The notes below the pieces were generated by a model. It saw only the letters and a program-made list of their open reading frames with translations, did not search any database and was not told where the DNA came from. Source: Lysobacteraceae bacterium NML93-0793 (GTDB lineage Bacteria > Pseudomonadota > Gammaproteobacteria > Xanthomonadales > Xanthomonadaceae). Taken from it: DNA of 64,000 bases. The stretch lies in contig NTJG01000004.1 in NCBI GenBank assembly GCA_002324875.1, positions 186,001-250,000 on the forward strand. Direction: 5' to 3'. The translations under genes and the position numbers were made by a program. Of the stretch, positions 53,342-62,400 are shown piece after piece (position 1 is the stretch's first letter; each line of letters starts with the position of its first letter).

Positions 53342-53675
53342 TCGGCGCGAGGTCGGGCTCTGGCGTGGCTTCTGTGTCTGATTTTCGGTGAGCAGCCAGT
53401 GGGCTCGCCCGTCGGGTCTGGCGCCGATATCAGCTCGTCATCGCAGCGGCAACAGCAACAGCAACAGAAACAGCAACGGCAACGGCAAGGGCGAAGAAGC
53501 AGAGCCGTCACTCGACAGCCTGGACTATTGCTGGCGCAACCATTGATCCGATTCTTCGTCACGGAATGGCGGAGCCCTGCCGCTCGGCTCCTGACGCGAT
53601 ACCGATGGACGAAGCAGCCTTTCACGGCACGTCGTTGGACAATGGCGTCCCGCACCCCACACTCGCGAGAAGCCT
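53342..53675. other. hpt-mtnP intergenic region with CAACAG repeats
   Basis: No gene is seen. It contains a low-complexity CAACAG/CAACGG tract at 53444-53490; the rest is unremarkable. Confidence 0.5.
53444..53490 (+). repeat. CAACAG/CAACGG hexanucleotide tract
   Basis: About seven imperfect six-base units (GCAACA, GCAACG, GAAACA). It resembles in style the AAAGCC tract at 20981-21122 but with a different unit. Confidence 0.7.
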
Positions 53676-54431
53676 ATGAACCTCGACATCGATCTCGCCG
53701 TCATCGGCGGCACCGGCCTCTATCAATTGGCCGACCTGCAGGACGCCGAACCGCATCAGCCGGTCACGCGTTACGGCGCGTTGTCGGGGCCGGTGCGCGT
53801 GGGCATGCTCGACGGCAAGCGCGTGGCGTTTCTCGCCCGGCACGGCGAAGGGCATTCGGTGCCGCCCCATCTGGTGAACTACCGCGCCAATCTCGCCGCG
53901 TTGCAGGCCCTCGGGGCGACGCGCGTGCTGGCCCTCAATACCGTCGGCGGCATCACCGAGCGTTTCGGTCCGCGGGTGCTGGCATGCCCGGACCAGCTGA
54001 TCGACTACACGTGGGGCCGCGTCTCCACCTATTGCGAGGAACCGGGCACCGAGGTGATGCACGTCGACTTCGGCGATCCCTACACGCCCGCGCTGCGTCG
54101 GCGCGTGCTCGACGCCGCGGCGATCGCCGGTGTCGCGCTGGTCGATGGCGGCTGCTATGGCGCCACGCAGGGACCGCGTCTGGAAACCCGCGCCGAGATC
54201 GCGCGCATGCGTCGCGACGGCTGCGATCTGGTCGGCATGACCGGCATGCCGGAAGCCGGCCTCGCACGCGAGCTCGGGCTGGACTACGCGTGCCTGGCGA
54301 TCGTCGCGAACTGGGCGGCCGGTGCCGGGCCCCAGGTCGACGAGGTGATCACGTTCGAGGACGTGCTCGACAACGTCGCGGCGGCCTCGTCCGGAATTCC
54401 GCCGCTGCTGCGCGCGCTGCTCGCCGGCTAG
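53676..54431 (+). CDS. mtnP: S-methyl-5'-thioinosine/thioadenosine phosphorylase
   Basis: This 251-residue MTAP/PNP-family phosphorylase has the phosphate site GGTGLY (11-16) and [41 protein letters not shown], and [25 protein letters not shown]. Pseudomonas aeruginosa has a homologue beside nagZ that prefers methylthioinosine after MTA deamination; the location next to nagZ-hpt favours the same specificity. Substrate choice cannot be fixed from sequence alone. With mtnA (21302) it forms part of methionine salvage. Confidence 0.88.
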   Translation: MNLDIDLAVIGGTGLYQLADLQDAEPHQPVTRYGALSGPVRVGMLDGKRVAFLARHGEGHSVPPHLVNYRANLAALQALGATRVLALNTVGGITERFGPRVLACPDQLIDYTWGRVSTYCEEPGTEVMHVDFGDPYTPALRRRVLDAAAIAGVALVDGGCYGATQGPRLETRAEIARMRRDGCDLVGMTGMPEAGLARELGLDYACLAIVANWAAGAGPQVDEVITFEDVLDNVAAASSGIPPLLRALLAG

Positions 54432-54529
54432 ATTGCGCGGCGGGCGGATTGCTTTGCATACTCGGGCGGCGGGACATGCGCCTTGCATGCATGTCCGGCC
54501 ATCACGTATCCAGACGAGGTCAGACGTTC

Positions 54530-54736
54530 ATGCAATACGGCACAGTGAAGTGGTTCAACGATGCGAAGGGATTCGGTTTCATCGCGCCCGAAGACGGCAG
54601 CGCGGACGTGTTCGTGCATTACTCGGCGATCAGTTCGACGGGCTTTCGCACGCTGCAGGAGGGGCAGCGCGTGAGCTACGAAGTCACCCAGGGACCGAAG
54701 GGCGCACAGGCGTCGGGCGTGGCGCCGGCGGCCTGA
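54530..54736 (+). CDS. cspA: Cold-shock protein (CspA family)
   Basis: This 68-residue RNA chaperone has RNP1 KGFGFI and RNP2 VFVHY in an OB fold ([20 protein letters not shown]). The ATG (MQYGTVKWF) is the family N-terminus; the longer in-frame extension is not real. It has about 100 bases of upstream region containing an inverted GCATGCATG motif, and a strong terminator after it. Which paralogue it is (constitutive or cold-induced) cannot be told. Confidence 0.95.
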   Translation: MQYGTVKWFNDAKGFGFIAPEDGSADVFVHYSAISSTGFRTLQEGQRVSYEVTQGPKGAQASGVAPAA

Positions 54737-54757
54737 CGCCGGCACGACAGCACGAAG

Positions 54758-54785
54758 AAAAAGCCCCGCGCGAGCGGGGCTTTTT
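54758..54785. terminator. Strong bidirectional terminator between cspA and btuB
   Basis: AAAAAGCCCCGC / GCGGGGCTTTTT forms a 12-bp perfect stem around GCGA, with A and T runs on both sides. It serves both converging genes. Confidence 0.93.
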
Positions 54786-54796
54786 CGTAGGTGGAA

Positions 54797-56665
54797 TCAG
54801 CGCGCCACCGGCCGCCAGCGCAGCGCCAGGCCGTATTCCCGGCCCGGCTGGGTGTACCAGTTGACCGTCTCGTAGACCTTGTCGAAGACATTGGTCGCGC
54901 GGGCTTCGAGCGTCCAGTCGGCGTGGAACGCCCAGGACATGCGCAGATCCATCGTGCCGTAGCCGGCCACGCGCACGGTGTTGGCCGCGTTGTCGTAACG
55001 GCTGCCGGCGCCGCGCACCGTGGTGCCGATGCGCACGTCACCGAAGGCGCGGTCGATGTCCAGCCGCCCGCTGTTGCGTGCACGGCGCGCGAGCAGATTG
55101 TCGAAGTTGGCGTTGTCGCTGCGGTCGCGCGGGTCGACGTGGCTGAGCTGCGTCGACAGGTCCCAGCCGGCGAGCGTGGTCGACGCGGTGAGCTCGGCGC
55201 CGCGGATGCGGGCCTGCTGGATGTTCTGCGGCACGAACGCGGCATCGAGGAAAATCAGATCGTCGATGCGGCTTTCGAACACGTCGAACGTCCAGCTCCA
55301 CGTGTCGGCGTATTGCGCCACACCGAGATTCGCGGTCTTGGCGCGCTCCGGCTCGAGATCCGGATTCGCGCTGTAGGGGAAATAGAGATCGTTGAACGTC
55401 GGCGCCTTGAAGCTGGTGCCGGCGCTGGCGTTGACGCGCAGCCCGTGCGCGAAGTCGATGCCCCAGCCCAGGCTGCCGGTGGTGTGGCCGCCGAACTGCT
55501 CGTTGTCGTCGTGACGCACGCCGGCCTGCAGCCGGTGCGCACCGAAGCGCGCGCGGTAGTCGGAGAACACGGCGAAGTTGGTGCGCGAGGTCAGCGCGTA
55601 GTCGGTCGCACTCTCGACATTGTCGGACTGCCAGTCGAAGCCCAGGCTCAGGTCCTGGGCGTCGGTGAGCCCCATGTCCGCCTGCAGCGATGCGGTGTCG
55701 CGGCGGGTGTCGATGCGGCCGACGTCGCTGCGCGTGCCGCTGTCGTGGTCGCGGAAGAAGGCGGTCGACTTGTCGTAGGCGCGGCCGGCCTGTGCGGTCA
55801 GGCGCACATCGGTCGAGGGCGCGTAGACCAGCTTGCCGCCGGCGACCTGCTGCACGATGTCGGCCTCGTTGCCGCCGAAGATGCTGCCGTCGAACTCGGT
55901 GAACGCGTCGGCGTGCAGTGCGTTGCCTTCGAGGGTGAGCCCTTCGGTGAGTTCGACGCCGCCGCGCAGGTTGAACGAGCGGTTGCGGTAGCCGTCGCGG
56001 TCGGGTTCGTCGACGAAGCAGCCCTGGAACAGCGTGCCCGAGCCGCGGCAGGCATTGATGCCGTCGGTGCGCTGGACGGCCGCGTCCACGCCGAACCAGC
56101 CGCGGCCGGCGCGCCCGCCGATGCCGGCACTGGCTTCGCGCAGCGACTGGCTGCCGATGCCGATCCGCGCGTGCGGGCTCGGCGCGCCGTCATTTCGACG
56201 CGTGAAGATCTGGATAACGCCGCCGATCGCATCCGAGCCGTAGAGGCTCGAACGCGGGCCGCGGACGATCTCGATGCGTTCGATCTGTTCGACCGGAATG
56301 TCCTGGATCGCCGGGATGCCGGCGGTCGCGGTGCCGATGCGGATGCCGTCGACCAGCACCAGCACGTGGTCGGATTCGGTGCCGCGCATGAAGATCGAGG
56401 TGAGCTTGCCGGGACCGCCGTTGTTGCCGATCTCGATGCCGGCGCGACCGCGCAGCAGGTCGGGCAGGTCGCGCGGCTGGGCGCGTTCGATCTCCGCACG
56501 GTCGATGACCTGCGCAGGGGCGATGGTGTCGCCGAGCGTGCTCGCGCCGCGGTTGGCGGTGACGAGCACGGTGTCGAGGTCGCGCGCATCGGCGGCGGTG
56601 GCCGCATGGGCCAGCGGCGAGGCGAGGGCGGCGACGAGCGCCACGGTCAGGGGTCGGAACGGCAT
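54797..56665 (-). CDS. btuB: TonB-dependent vitamin B12 receptor BtuB
   Basis: This outer-membrane cobalamin transporter has 622 residues: a signal peptide (MPFRPLTVALVAALASPLAHA), TonB box (DTVLVTA), plug domain (PRDLPDLLRGRAGIEIGNNGGPG...RGTESDHVLVLVDGIRI...IERIEIVRGPRSSLYGSDAIGG), and a beta-barrel ending in an aromatic-containing C-terminal strand. Identity as BtuB rather than another TonB receptor rests on the cobalamin riboswitch in its leader. The ATG follows AAGGAG by seven bases. Confidence 0.9.
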   Translation of the reverse strand: MPFRPLTVALVAALASPLAHAATAADARDLDTVLVTANRGASTLGDTIAPAQVIDRAEIERAQPRDLPDLLRGRAGIEIGNNGGPGKLTSIFMRGTESDHVLVLVDGIRIGTATAGIPAIQDIPVEQIERIEIVRGPRSSLYGSDAIGGVIQIFTRRNDGAPSPHARIGIGSQSLREASAGIGGRAGRGWFGVDAAVQRTDGINACRGSGTLFQGCFVDEPDRDGYRNRSFNLRGGVELTEGLTLEGNALHADAFTEFDGSIFGGNEADIVQQVAGGKLVYAPSTDVRLTAQAGRAYDKSTAFFRDHDSGTRSDVGRIDTRRDTASLQADMGLTDAQDLSLGFDWQSDNVESATDYALTSRTNFAVFSDYRARFGAHRLQAGVRHDDNEQFGGHTTGSLGWGIDFAHGLRVNASAGTSFKAPTFNDLYFPYSANPDLEPERAKTANLGVAQYADTWSWTFDVFESRIDDLIFLDAAFVPQNIQQARIRGAELTASTTLAGWDLSTQLSHVDPRDRSDNANFDNLLARRARNSGRLDIDRAFGDVRIGTTVRGAGSRYDNAANTVRVAGYGTMDLRMSWAFHADWTLEARATNVFDKVYETVNWYTQPGREYGLALRWRPVAR

Positions 56666-56796
56666 TGCGGTCTCCTTGCCGCAGGTGCACCCACGCACGT
56701 GCGGCGGCTCGGTCGGAACGATCGCGCGGGCGGACACGGGCTGCCGACCGGGCACGCAGGCCCGGAACGCCGCCGCGATGCCCGCCGCATCGCAAT

Positions 56797-56976
56797 CAGT
56801 GGACTTCGAGGCCGGTCTCCGGACTCGCGCGTGGGCCGCAGGGGCCCGGGCGTCGCGCCTTCCCGTGCCGGAGCACAGTGGCGGATGCGATGCCTTGAAC
56901 ACGCTTACCGTTGCGGGGGCAGTGCCGGACTGGAGATCGCGTCGCGACCGTCGTCACCGGCTTCCCGTTTCAATCC
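56797..56976 (-). promoter_or_regulatory. Cobalamin riboswitch upstream of btuB
   Basis: Reading the minus strand, the conserved elements appear in order: ACGGGAAGCCGGTG, CTCCAGTC, CACTGCCCCCGCAACGGTAA, the B12 box GCCACTG, CGGGAAGGCG, and GAGTCCGGAGACCGGCC. This is the classic adenosylcobalamin aptamer. It ends about 130 bases before the btuB ATG, leaving room for an expression platform. Binding of B12 is expected to reduce btuB expression. Confidence 0.93.
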
Positions 56977-57015
56977 ACCGGACGAACGCCGGGGGATCAC
57001 CTCGAAGCAGGCGCG

Positions 57016-57021
57016 ATTGTA
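57016..57021 (-). promoter_or_regulatory. Candidate -10 of the riboswitch-btuB transcript
   Basis: TACAAT on the minus strand lies about 40 bases upstream of the riboswitch. No clear -35 is seen. Confidence 0.4.
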
Positions 57022-57084
57022 CGTCAGGTCATGCGCCCGATCGTGCCGGCATGGACGCGGCGGCGACGCGCGGTGTCGGTCGGC

Positions 57085-57453
57085 TCAGTCGTCGTGGCGA
57101 TCGAAGAGACGCTCGGCCGGTGCATCGTCCGGTGCGGATTCCCGGTGCACCGTCGTGGTGACCGGCCCGGCCGCAGGACGCCCGCGCGGATCGGGGAGTT
57201 GCGCGATGGCGGCTTCCGCGGCTGCCACGAGCTCCCGGCGGCGCGCCTCGGGCACATCCTGCCAGTGACAATCGCACAGCGCGCCTTCCAGCGAGTAGAG
57301 CAGGTTGAGGCTCGGCTTGAAGCCCGCGCGGCGCACGCGCATGAAGGCCTCCAGCGGACCGACCGCCGCGAGATCCTCGCGCGTGCGCAGGCCCACCTGA
57401 CGCAGCCAAGCCGCGGACTTCGGGCCGATATTGCGCAGCGCCGACGTGCTCAC
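57085..57453 (-). CDS. TfoX C-terminal-domain protein
   Basis: This 122-residue protein is made of the helix-hairpin-helix-like TfoX C-terminal domain (LRNIGPKSAAWLRQVGLRTREDLAAVGPLEAFMRVRRAGFKPSLNLLYSLEGAL) plus a disordered tail. The N-terminal domain of full-length TfoX/Sxy competence regulators is absent. Stand-alone members are common but uncharacterised. The GTG overlaps the preceding fRMsr stop (GTGA). Confidence 0.85.
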   Translation of the reverse strand: MSTSALRNIGPKSAAWLRQVGLRTREDLAAVGPLEAFMRVRRAGFKPSLNLLYSLEGALCDCHWQDVPEARRRELVAAAEAAIAQLPDPRGRPAAGPVTTTVHRESAPDDAPAERLFDRHDD

Positions 57454-57932
57454 CCGAGGGTCTCGACGTAGAGCGCGGCAATGGCTTCCAGACCCGCCTG
57501 GTCGTCGGCGTCGAAGCGCGCGGGCAGGGGGCTGTCGAGGTCGAACACGCCGATCAGCCGCTCGCCCGAGAACAGCGGCACCACGAGTTCGGAGCGCGAG
57601 GCGCTGTCACAGGCGATGTGACCCGGAAACGCATGCACGTCGTCGACGCGCTGGGTCTGCCGCGTGCGTGCTGCCGCGCCGCAGACGCCCTTGTCGAGCG
57701 GGATGCGCACGCAGGCGGGCAGGCCCTGGAACGGGCCGACGACGAGCTCGGTGCCGTCGAAGAGGTAGAACCCCACCCAGTTGAGGTCCGGCAGCGCGTG
57801 ATAGACCAGCGCCGAGAGGTTGGCGGCATTGGCGATGCGGTCGGTTTCACCGTGCAACAGGGCACGGACCTGGCCGGTCAGCGCGGCATACTGTTCGGCC
57901 TTGGAGCCGGTCAGGGGAGATGACGTGAACAT
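57450..57932 (-). CDS. msrC: Free methionine-(R)-sulfoxide reductase (GAF family)
   Basis: This 160-residue GAF-domain enzyme reduces free methionine-(R)-sulfoxide. The three family cysteines are present: LPACVRIP, GVCGAAA and HIACDSASRSELVVPL. The ATG at 57932 (MFTSSPLTGSKAEQY) is chosen on family alignment, with a TACACT seven bases upstream on this strand. Its start codon overlaps that of the divergent TMEM175-like gene (CATG). Confidence 0.9.
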   Translation of the reverse strand: MFTSSPLTGSKAEQYAALTGQVRALLHGETDRIANAANLSALVYHALPDLNWVGFYLFDGTELVVGPFQGLPACVRIPLDKGVCGAAARTRQTQRVDDVHAFPGHIACDSASRSELVVPLFSGERLIGVFDLDSPLPARFDADDQAGLEAIAALYVETLG

Positions 57933-58707
57933 GTCACGCAGTGTAGCAGCGGCGCCGAACGGGCCCGACGGGCTGGATGCGCTGCCGCGGGACGGTCTGG
58001 GATTCCGCCTGCGCGGTCTGCAGGCCTCGCGTCTGGAAACCTTCGTCGATGCCGCGTTCGCCTTCGCGGTCACGCTGCTGGTGGTCTCGTTCGACGCGAT
58101 GCCCGCCAGCGTGCCGGAACTGCACGACGCCCTGCGCCGCGCGCCGGCGTTTCTCGCGGGTTTCGCGATTCTGGCGATGTTCTGGGTCACCCATCATCGC
58201 TTCAGCCGCCGCACCGGGCTGCTCGACGCCCGGGTCACCCTGCTCGGACTGGCGCTGATCGCGGTCGCGCTGCTGTACGTGTATCCGCTGCGTCTGATCA
58301 CCGGCATCGCCCTGCATTTCGTGACGGCGGGCTGGGCGCCGCTGCCGATGTCGGTCGATGCGGGCGCGGGCGGGTTCCGCAGCCTGTACGTGATCTATGG
58401 ACTCGGCTTCGGCGCCATGTGCAGCATCCTGTGGCTGCTCAACCGGCATGCGCTCGCGCGCGCGGACGCGCTCGCACTCGATGCGGTCGAGCGCTGCGTG
58501 CTGGAGCAGGAGGCCGGCGCCATGGCGTGGCTGCTGATCCCCACCGTGGCCTCGATCGTGCTGGCGCTCGCGCCACTGCCGGCCGGCACCGTCTGGCAGG
58601 GGATGCCGGGCATCGTCTACTGCAGCCTCGCTGTGTTGATGCCGTGGTATGCGGTGCGCAGCGAACGCGCGCTGGCGCGTGCGCGGGCCGCGGAGTCGGC
58701 GCCATGA
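57931..58707 (+). CDS. TMEM175-like (DUF1211) potassium channel
   Basis: This 258-residue protein has six predicted membrane segments (about 45-62, 75-92, 107-130, 150-172, 190-212, 218-236). The first carries RLETFVDAAFAFAVTLLVVSF, corresponding to the RxxxFSD signature of TMEM175 but with Val for Ser; histidines follow in WVTHHRFSRR. Bacterial TMEM175 proteins are tetrameric K+-permeable channels. The start at 57931 is uncertain, because the upstream frame stays open into msrC. The stop overlaps bioD (ATGA). Confidence 0.78.
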   Translation: MSRSVAAAPNGPDGLDALPRDGLGFRLRGLQASRLETFVDAAFAFAVTLLVVSFDAMPASVPELHDALRRAPAFLAGFAILAMFWVTHHRFSRRTGLLDARVTLLGLALIAVALLYVYPLRLITGIALHFVTAGWAPLPMSVDAGAGGFRSLYVIYGLGFGAMCSILWLLNRHALARADALALDAVERCVLEQEAGAMAWLLIPTVASIVLALAPLPAGTVWQGMPGIVYCSLAVLMPWYAVRSERALARARAAESAP

Positions 58708-59390
58708 GCGCGCGCAGCCTGCTGGTCACCGGAACCGATACCGGCATCGGCAAGACCCACGCCAGTGTCGCGCTGCTGCACGCGTTGCGTGCGCGCGGCC
58801 ACCGCGCGATCGGCATGAAGCCGATCGCCAGCGGCTGCGAGCGGATCGACGGGCGCTGGCGCAACGAGGATGCGCTGGCGCTGCAGGCGGCCAGCGATCC
58901 GCGTCCCGCCTACGACGACGTCAATCCGGTGGCACTGCCCGAGCCGACGGCGCCGACGCTGGCCGCGCGAGCGGCTGGTGTAACGGTGGAGATCGCAGCC
59001 CTGCACGCCGCGCACGGGCGCCTCGCGGCGGCTGCGGACATCGTGCTGGTCGAAGGCGCCGGCGGCTGGGAGGCGCCGCTGGCCGAGGGCCTGGAGCACC
59101 GGGATCTCGCCCGGTATCTGGGCGGCGCCGTGCTGCTGGTGGTCGGCATGCGGCTCGGTTGCCTGAGCCATGCACGTCTGACCGCGCGCGCGATCGCCGC
59201 CGACGGCTGCCGTCTCGTCGGATGGATCGGCAACCGGATCGACCCGGCCTTCGCGCGCGCGGACGACTATGTCGGCCTGCTGAGCGATGCGCTGCCGGCG
59301 CCCTGCCTGGGCGTGCTGCCGTTCGTGGCCGGCGGCGTCGGCGCACGTGACGCGCTGCGGCTCGATCCGGACTGGATCGCGACGCTCTGA
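58704..59390 (+). CDS. bioD: ATP-dependent dethiobiotin synthetase
   Basis: It closes the ureido ring of dethiobiotin from 7,8-diaminopelargonate, CO2 and ATP. The 228-residue protein has the P-loop GTDTGIGKT (10-18), KPIASGCE (Lys in the active site), VEGAGGWEAPL and GWIGNRID. Other bio genes are not in the window. A strong terminator follows. Confidence 0.95.
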   Translation: MSARSLLVTGTDTGIGKTHASVALLHALRARGHRAIGMKPIASGCERIDGRWRNEDALALQAASDPRPAYDDVNPVALPEPTAPTLAARAAGVTVEIAALHAAHGRLAAAADIVLVEGAGGWEAPLAEGLEHRDLARYLGGAVLLVVGMRLGCLSHARLTARAIAADGCRLVGWIGNRIDPAFARADDYVGLLSDALPAPCLGVLPFVAGGVGARDALRLDPDWIATL

Positions 59391-59417
59391 GCCGCTCCGG
59401 GGCCGCACGGGGCGAAA

Positions 59418-59447
59418 AAAAAGGCGCGGCCTGAGCCGCGCCTTTTT
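59418..59447. terminator. Bidirectional terminator between bioD and the RND pump gene
   Basis: AAAAAGGCGCGGC / GCCGCGCCTTTTT forms a 13-bp stem around CTGA, with A8 upstream and T5 downstream. Confidence 0.93.
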
Positions 59448-59467
59448 CGTTCGTGCACGCCGGGAAC

Positions 59468-62400
59468 TCAGTGCCCCTGCGGTGCCGGTTCCAGATCGTC
59501 GCCGCCGCCGCGTGCATCCCGCGCCTCGACCGCATCGCGATCGCGGCTGTGGTCGCGCGCCAGCAGCAGATAGAACGCCGGCAGCACGAACAGCGTGAAC
59601 GCGGTACCGATCGACATGCCGGCGGCGATCACCAGGCCCATCGAGAAGCGCGCGGCCGCACCCGGGCCGCTGGCGATCAGCAGCGGGACCATCGCGAACA
59701 CCAGCGCGGCGGTGGTCATCAGCACCGGGCGCAGACGGATCGCCGACGCGCGTTCGATCGCCTCGGCCTTCGACAGGCCCTCGTTGATCTGCAGCTTGTT
59801 GGCGAATTCGACGATCAGGATGCCGTGCTTGGAGATCACGCCCACCAGGGTCACCAGACCCACCTGGGTGTAGATGTTGATCGACATGCCGGGGAAGGCC
59901 TCGATGCCGGCGAACTGCAGCACGCCCGACAGCAGCGCCAGCGCATTGAGCACCAGCAGCGCACCGCTGATCGCCATCGGCACCGTCATCAGCATGATCA
60001 CCGCGTCGCGGAAGCTCTCGAACTGCGCGGCCAGCACCAGGAAGATGATCACCAGCGCGAAGGCCAGCGTGATCAGCATCGTCGTGCCTTCCTGCTTGAA
60101 CTGCCGCGACTCGCCGGCGTAGTCGACGCTGTAGCCCTGGGGCAGCACGTCGGCGGCGATCTCGTCGAGCACCCGCAGCGCCTCGCCCTTCGACACGCCC
60201 GGACGCGGCGCGAAGGTGATGCCCACCGCATTGAGCTGCTGGAAGCGCTTGAGCGATTGCGGCTGCGCGCTCTCCTTGAACGAGACCACGGTGGAGAGCG
60301 GAATCAGCTCGCCGTCGCGGGTGCGCGTGTAGTAGTTGCCGACCTGCTCGGGATTGAGCCGGTCGCTGCGCTGCACCTGCGGGATCACGCGGTAGGAGCG
60401 GTTCTCCATCGCGAAGCGGTTGACGTAGCCGCCGGCGAGCAGGGCGCTCATGTCGGCGGCCAGCGTGCGCATGTCGATGCCCAGCAGCGCGGCCTTGTCG
60501 CGGTCGATCTGCACCTCGACGCGCGGCTTGTCGATCTTCAGATCCTTGTCGAGGAAGATGAAGCGCCGGCTCTCTTGCGCGCGCGCGACGACCTGGTCGG
60601 CCAGCTCGTTGAGCTGTTCCAGCGAGCCGATGCCGCCGATCAGGAACTCGCCGCCACCGTCGCCGCCGGCCGAAGGCAGGGATGGCGGCACCAGCGCGAA
60701 GATGTTCAGGCCGGTGATCTCGGCGAGCTTGGGCTGCAGGTCCTGCTGCAGGATCTGGTTGGTGGAGCGGTCGCGCTGGCTCCAGGGCTTCATCACGAAG
60801 CCGCCCATCGCGCTGTTGCTGCCGCCCATGCCGCCGAAGCCGCCGTTGAACAGGAAGAAGTCGTTGATCTCGGGGATCTGTTCGACGATCGCGGTCATCT
60901 CCTCGGTGTACTGCTCGACGTAGTCGAGCGTACTGGCCGCGTCGGCGCTGCCGATCGCGAACACGAAGCCCTCGTCCTCCATCGGCGCGGGTTCCTGCGG
61001 CGCACCGACATACAGGAACACGCACGACACCAGCACGATCGCGCCGAACACCAGGATCACCCAGCGCGTCTGCAGCGCGCCGTGCAGCCGGCGCTGATAA
61101 CCGTGCTGCAGCCGGTCGAAGCGGCGGTCGAGCCACAGTTCGAGCCGGCTCTTGCTCGACTCGCTGTGCGGCTTGAGAATCTTCGCGCACATCATCGGGG
61201 TGAGCGTCAGTGCGATCACACCCGACAGCAGCACCGCGCCGGCCAGGGTGAAGGCGAACTCGGTGAACAGCACACCGGTCAGGCCGCCCTGGAAGCCGAT
61301 CGGCAGGTACACCGCGACCAGCGTCGTGGTCATCGCGACCACCGGCCACGCCAGTTCGCGCGCACCGCGGATCGAGGCATCGAAGGGCGTCATGCCCTCC
61401 TCGATGTGGCGGTGGATGTTCTCGAGCACGATGATCGCGTCGTCGACCACGATGCCGATCGCCAGCACCATCGCCAGCAGGGTGAGCAGGTTGATCGTGA
61501 AGCCCATCAGCAGCATCAGGAACAGCGCGCCGACCAGCGACAGCGGCACCGTGACGGCGGGAATGAGCACGCTGCGGAACGAGCCGAGGAACAGGTAGAT
61601 CACCACGATCACGATGATCACCGCTTCGATGATCGTGCGGATGACCTCGTTGATGCCGTCCTGGATCGACTCGGTGCTGTCGTACGGAATCGTCGCCTCC
61701 ATGCCTTCCGGCAGCTGCGGCACGATCTCCTCGTCCCAGGCCCGGCGCACGTCGGCGATCACGTCGAGCGCGTTGGCATCGGGCGAGACGAAGATGCCCA
61801 TGAACGTCGCCGCATCGCCGTTGATGCGCACCGACGAGCCGTAGTTCTCCGAGCCCAGCACAACGTCGGCGATGTCGCCCAGCCGCACGATCGCGCCATC
61901 GGCCTCGCGCACGACCAGCGCACGGAATTCCTCGGGCGTGCGCAGGTCGGTGCGTGCGGTGAGATCGACCGACACCATCTGGCCCTTGGTCGAGCCCAGC
62001 GCCGAGAGCACGTTGTTGGACTGCAGTGCGGCGTAGACGTCGCTGGCGGTCACGCCGAGTGCGGTCATGCGATCGGGCTTGAGCCACACGCGCATCGCGA
62101 ACGCACCCGGGCCCATGATCTCGGCGCGCTGTACGCCGGGGATCGTCGCGATCCGCGGCTCGACCGCGCGCGTGAGGTAGTCGGTGATCTGGTTGTCGTT
62201 GAGCTGCTCGCTGGCGAACGAGACGTACATCGCCGCGACCTGCTGGCCCTGCTGCAGGTCGATCACCGGATCTTCCGACTCGGCCGGCAGCTCGCTGCGC
62301 AGCTTGTTGACCTTGGCCGCGATCTGGGTGAGCGCTTCGTTCGGGTCGTAGTCCAGGCGGATGTAGGCCTGGATCACGCTGACGCCGGCGGAGCTCGTCG

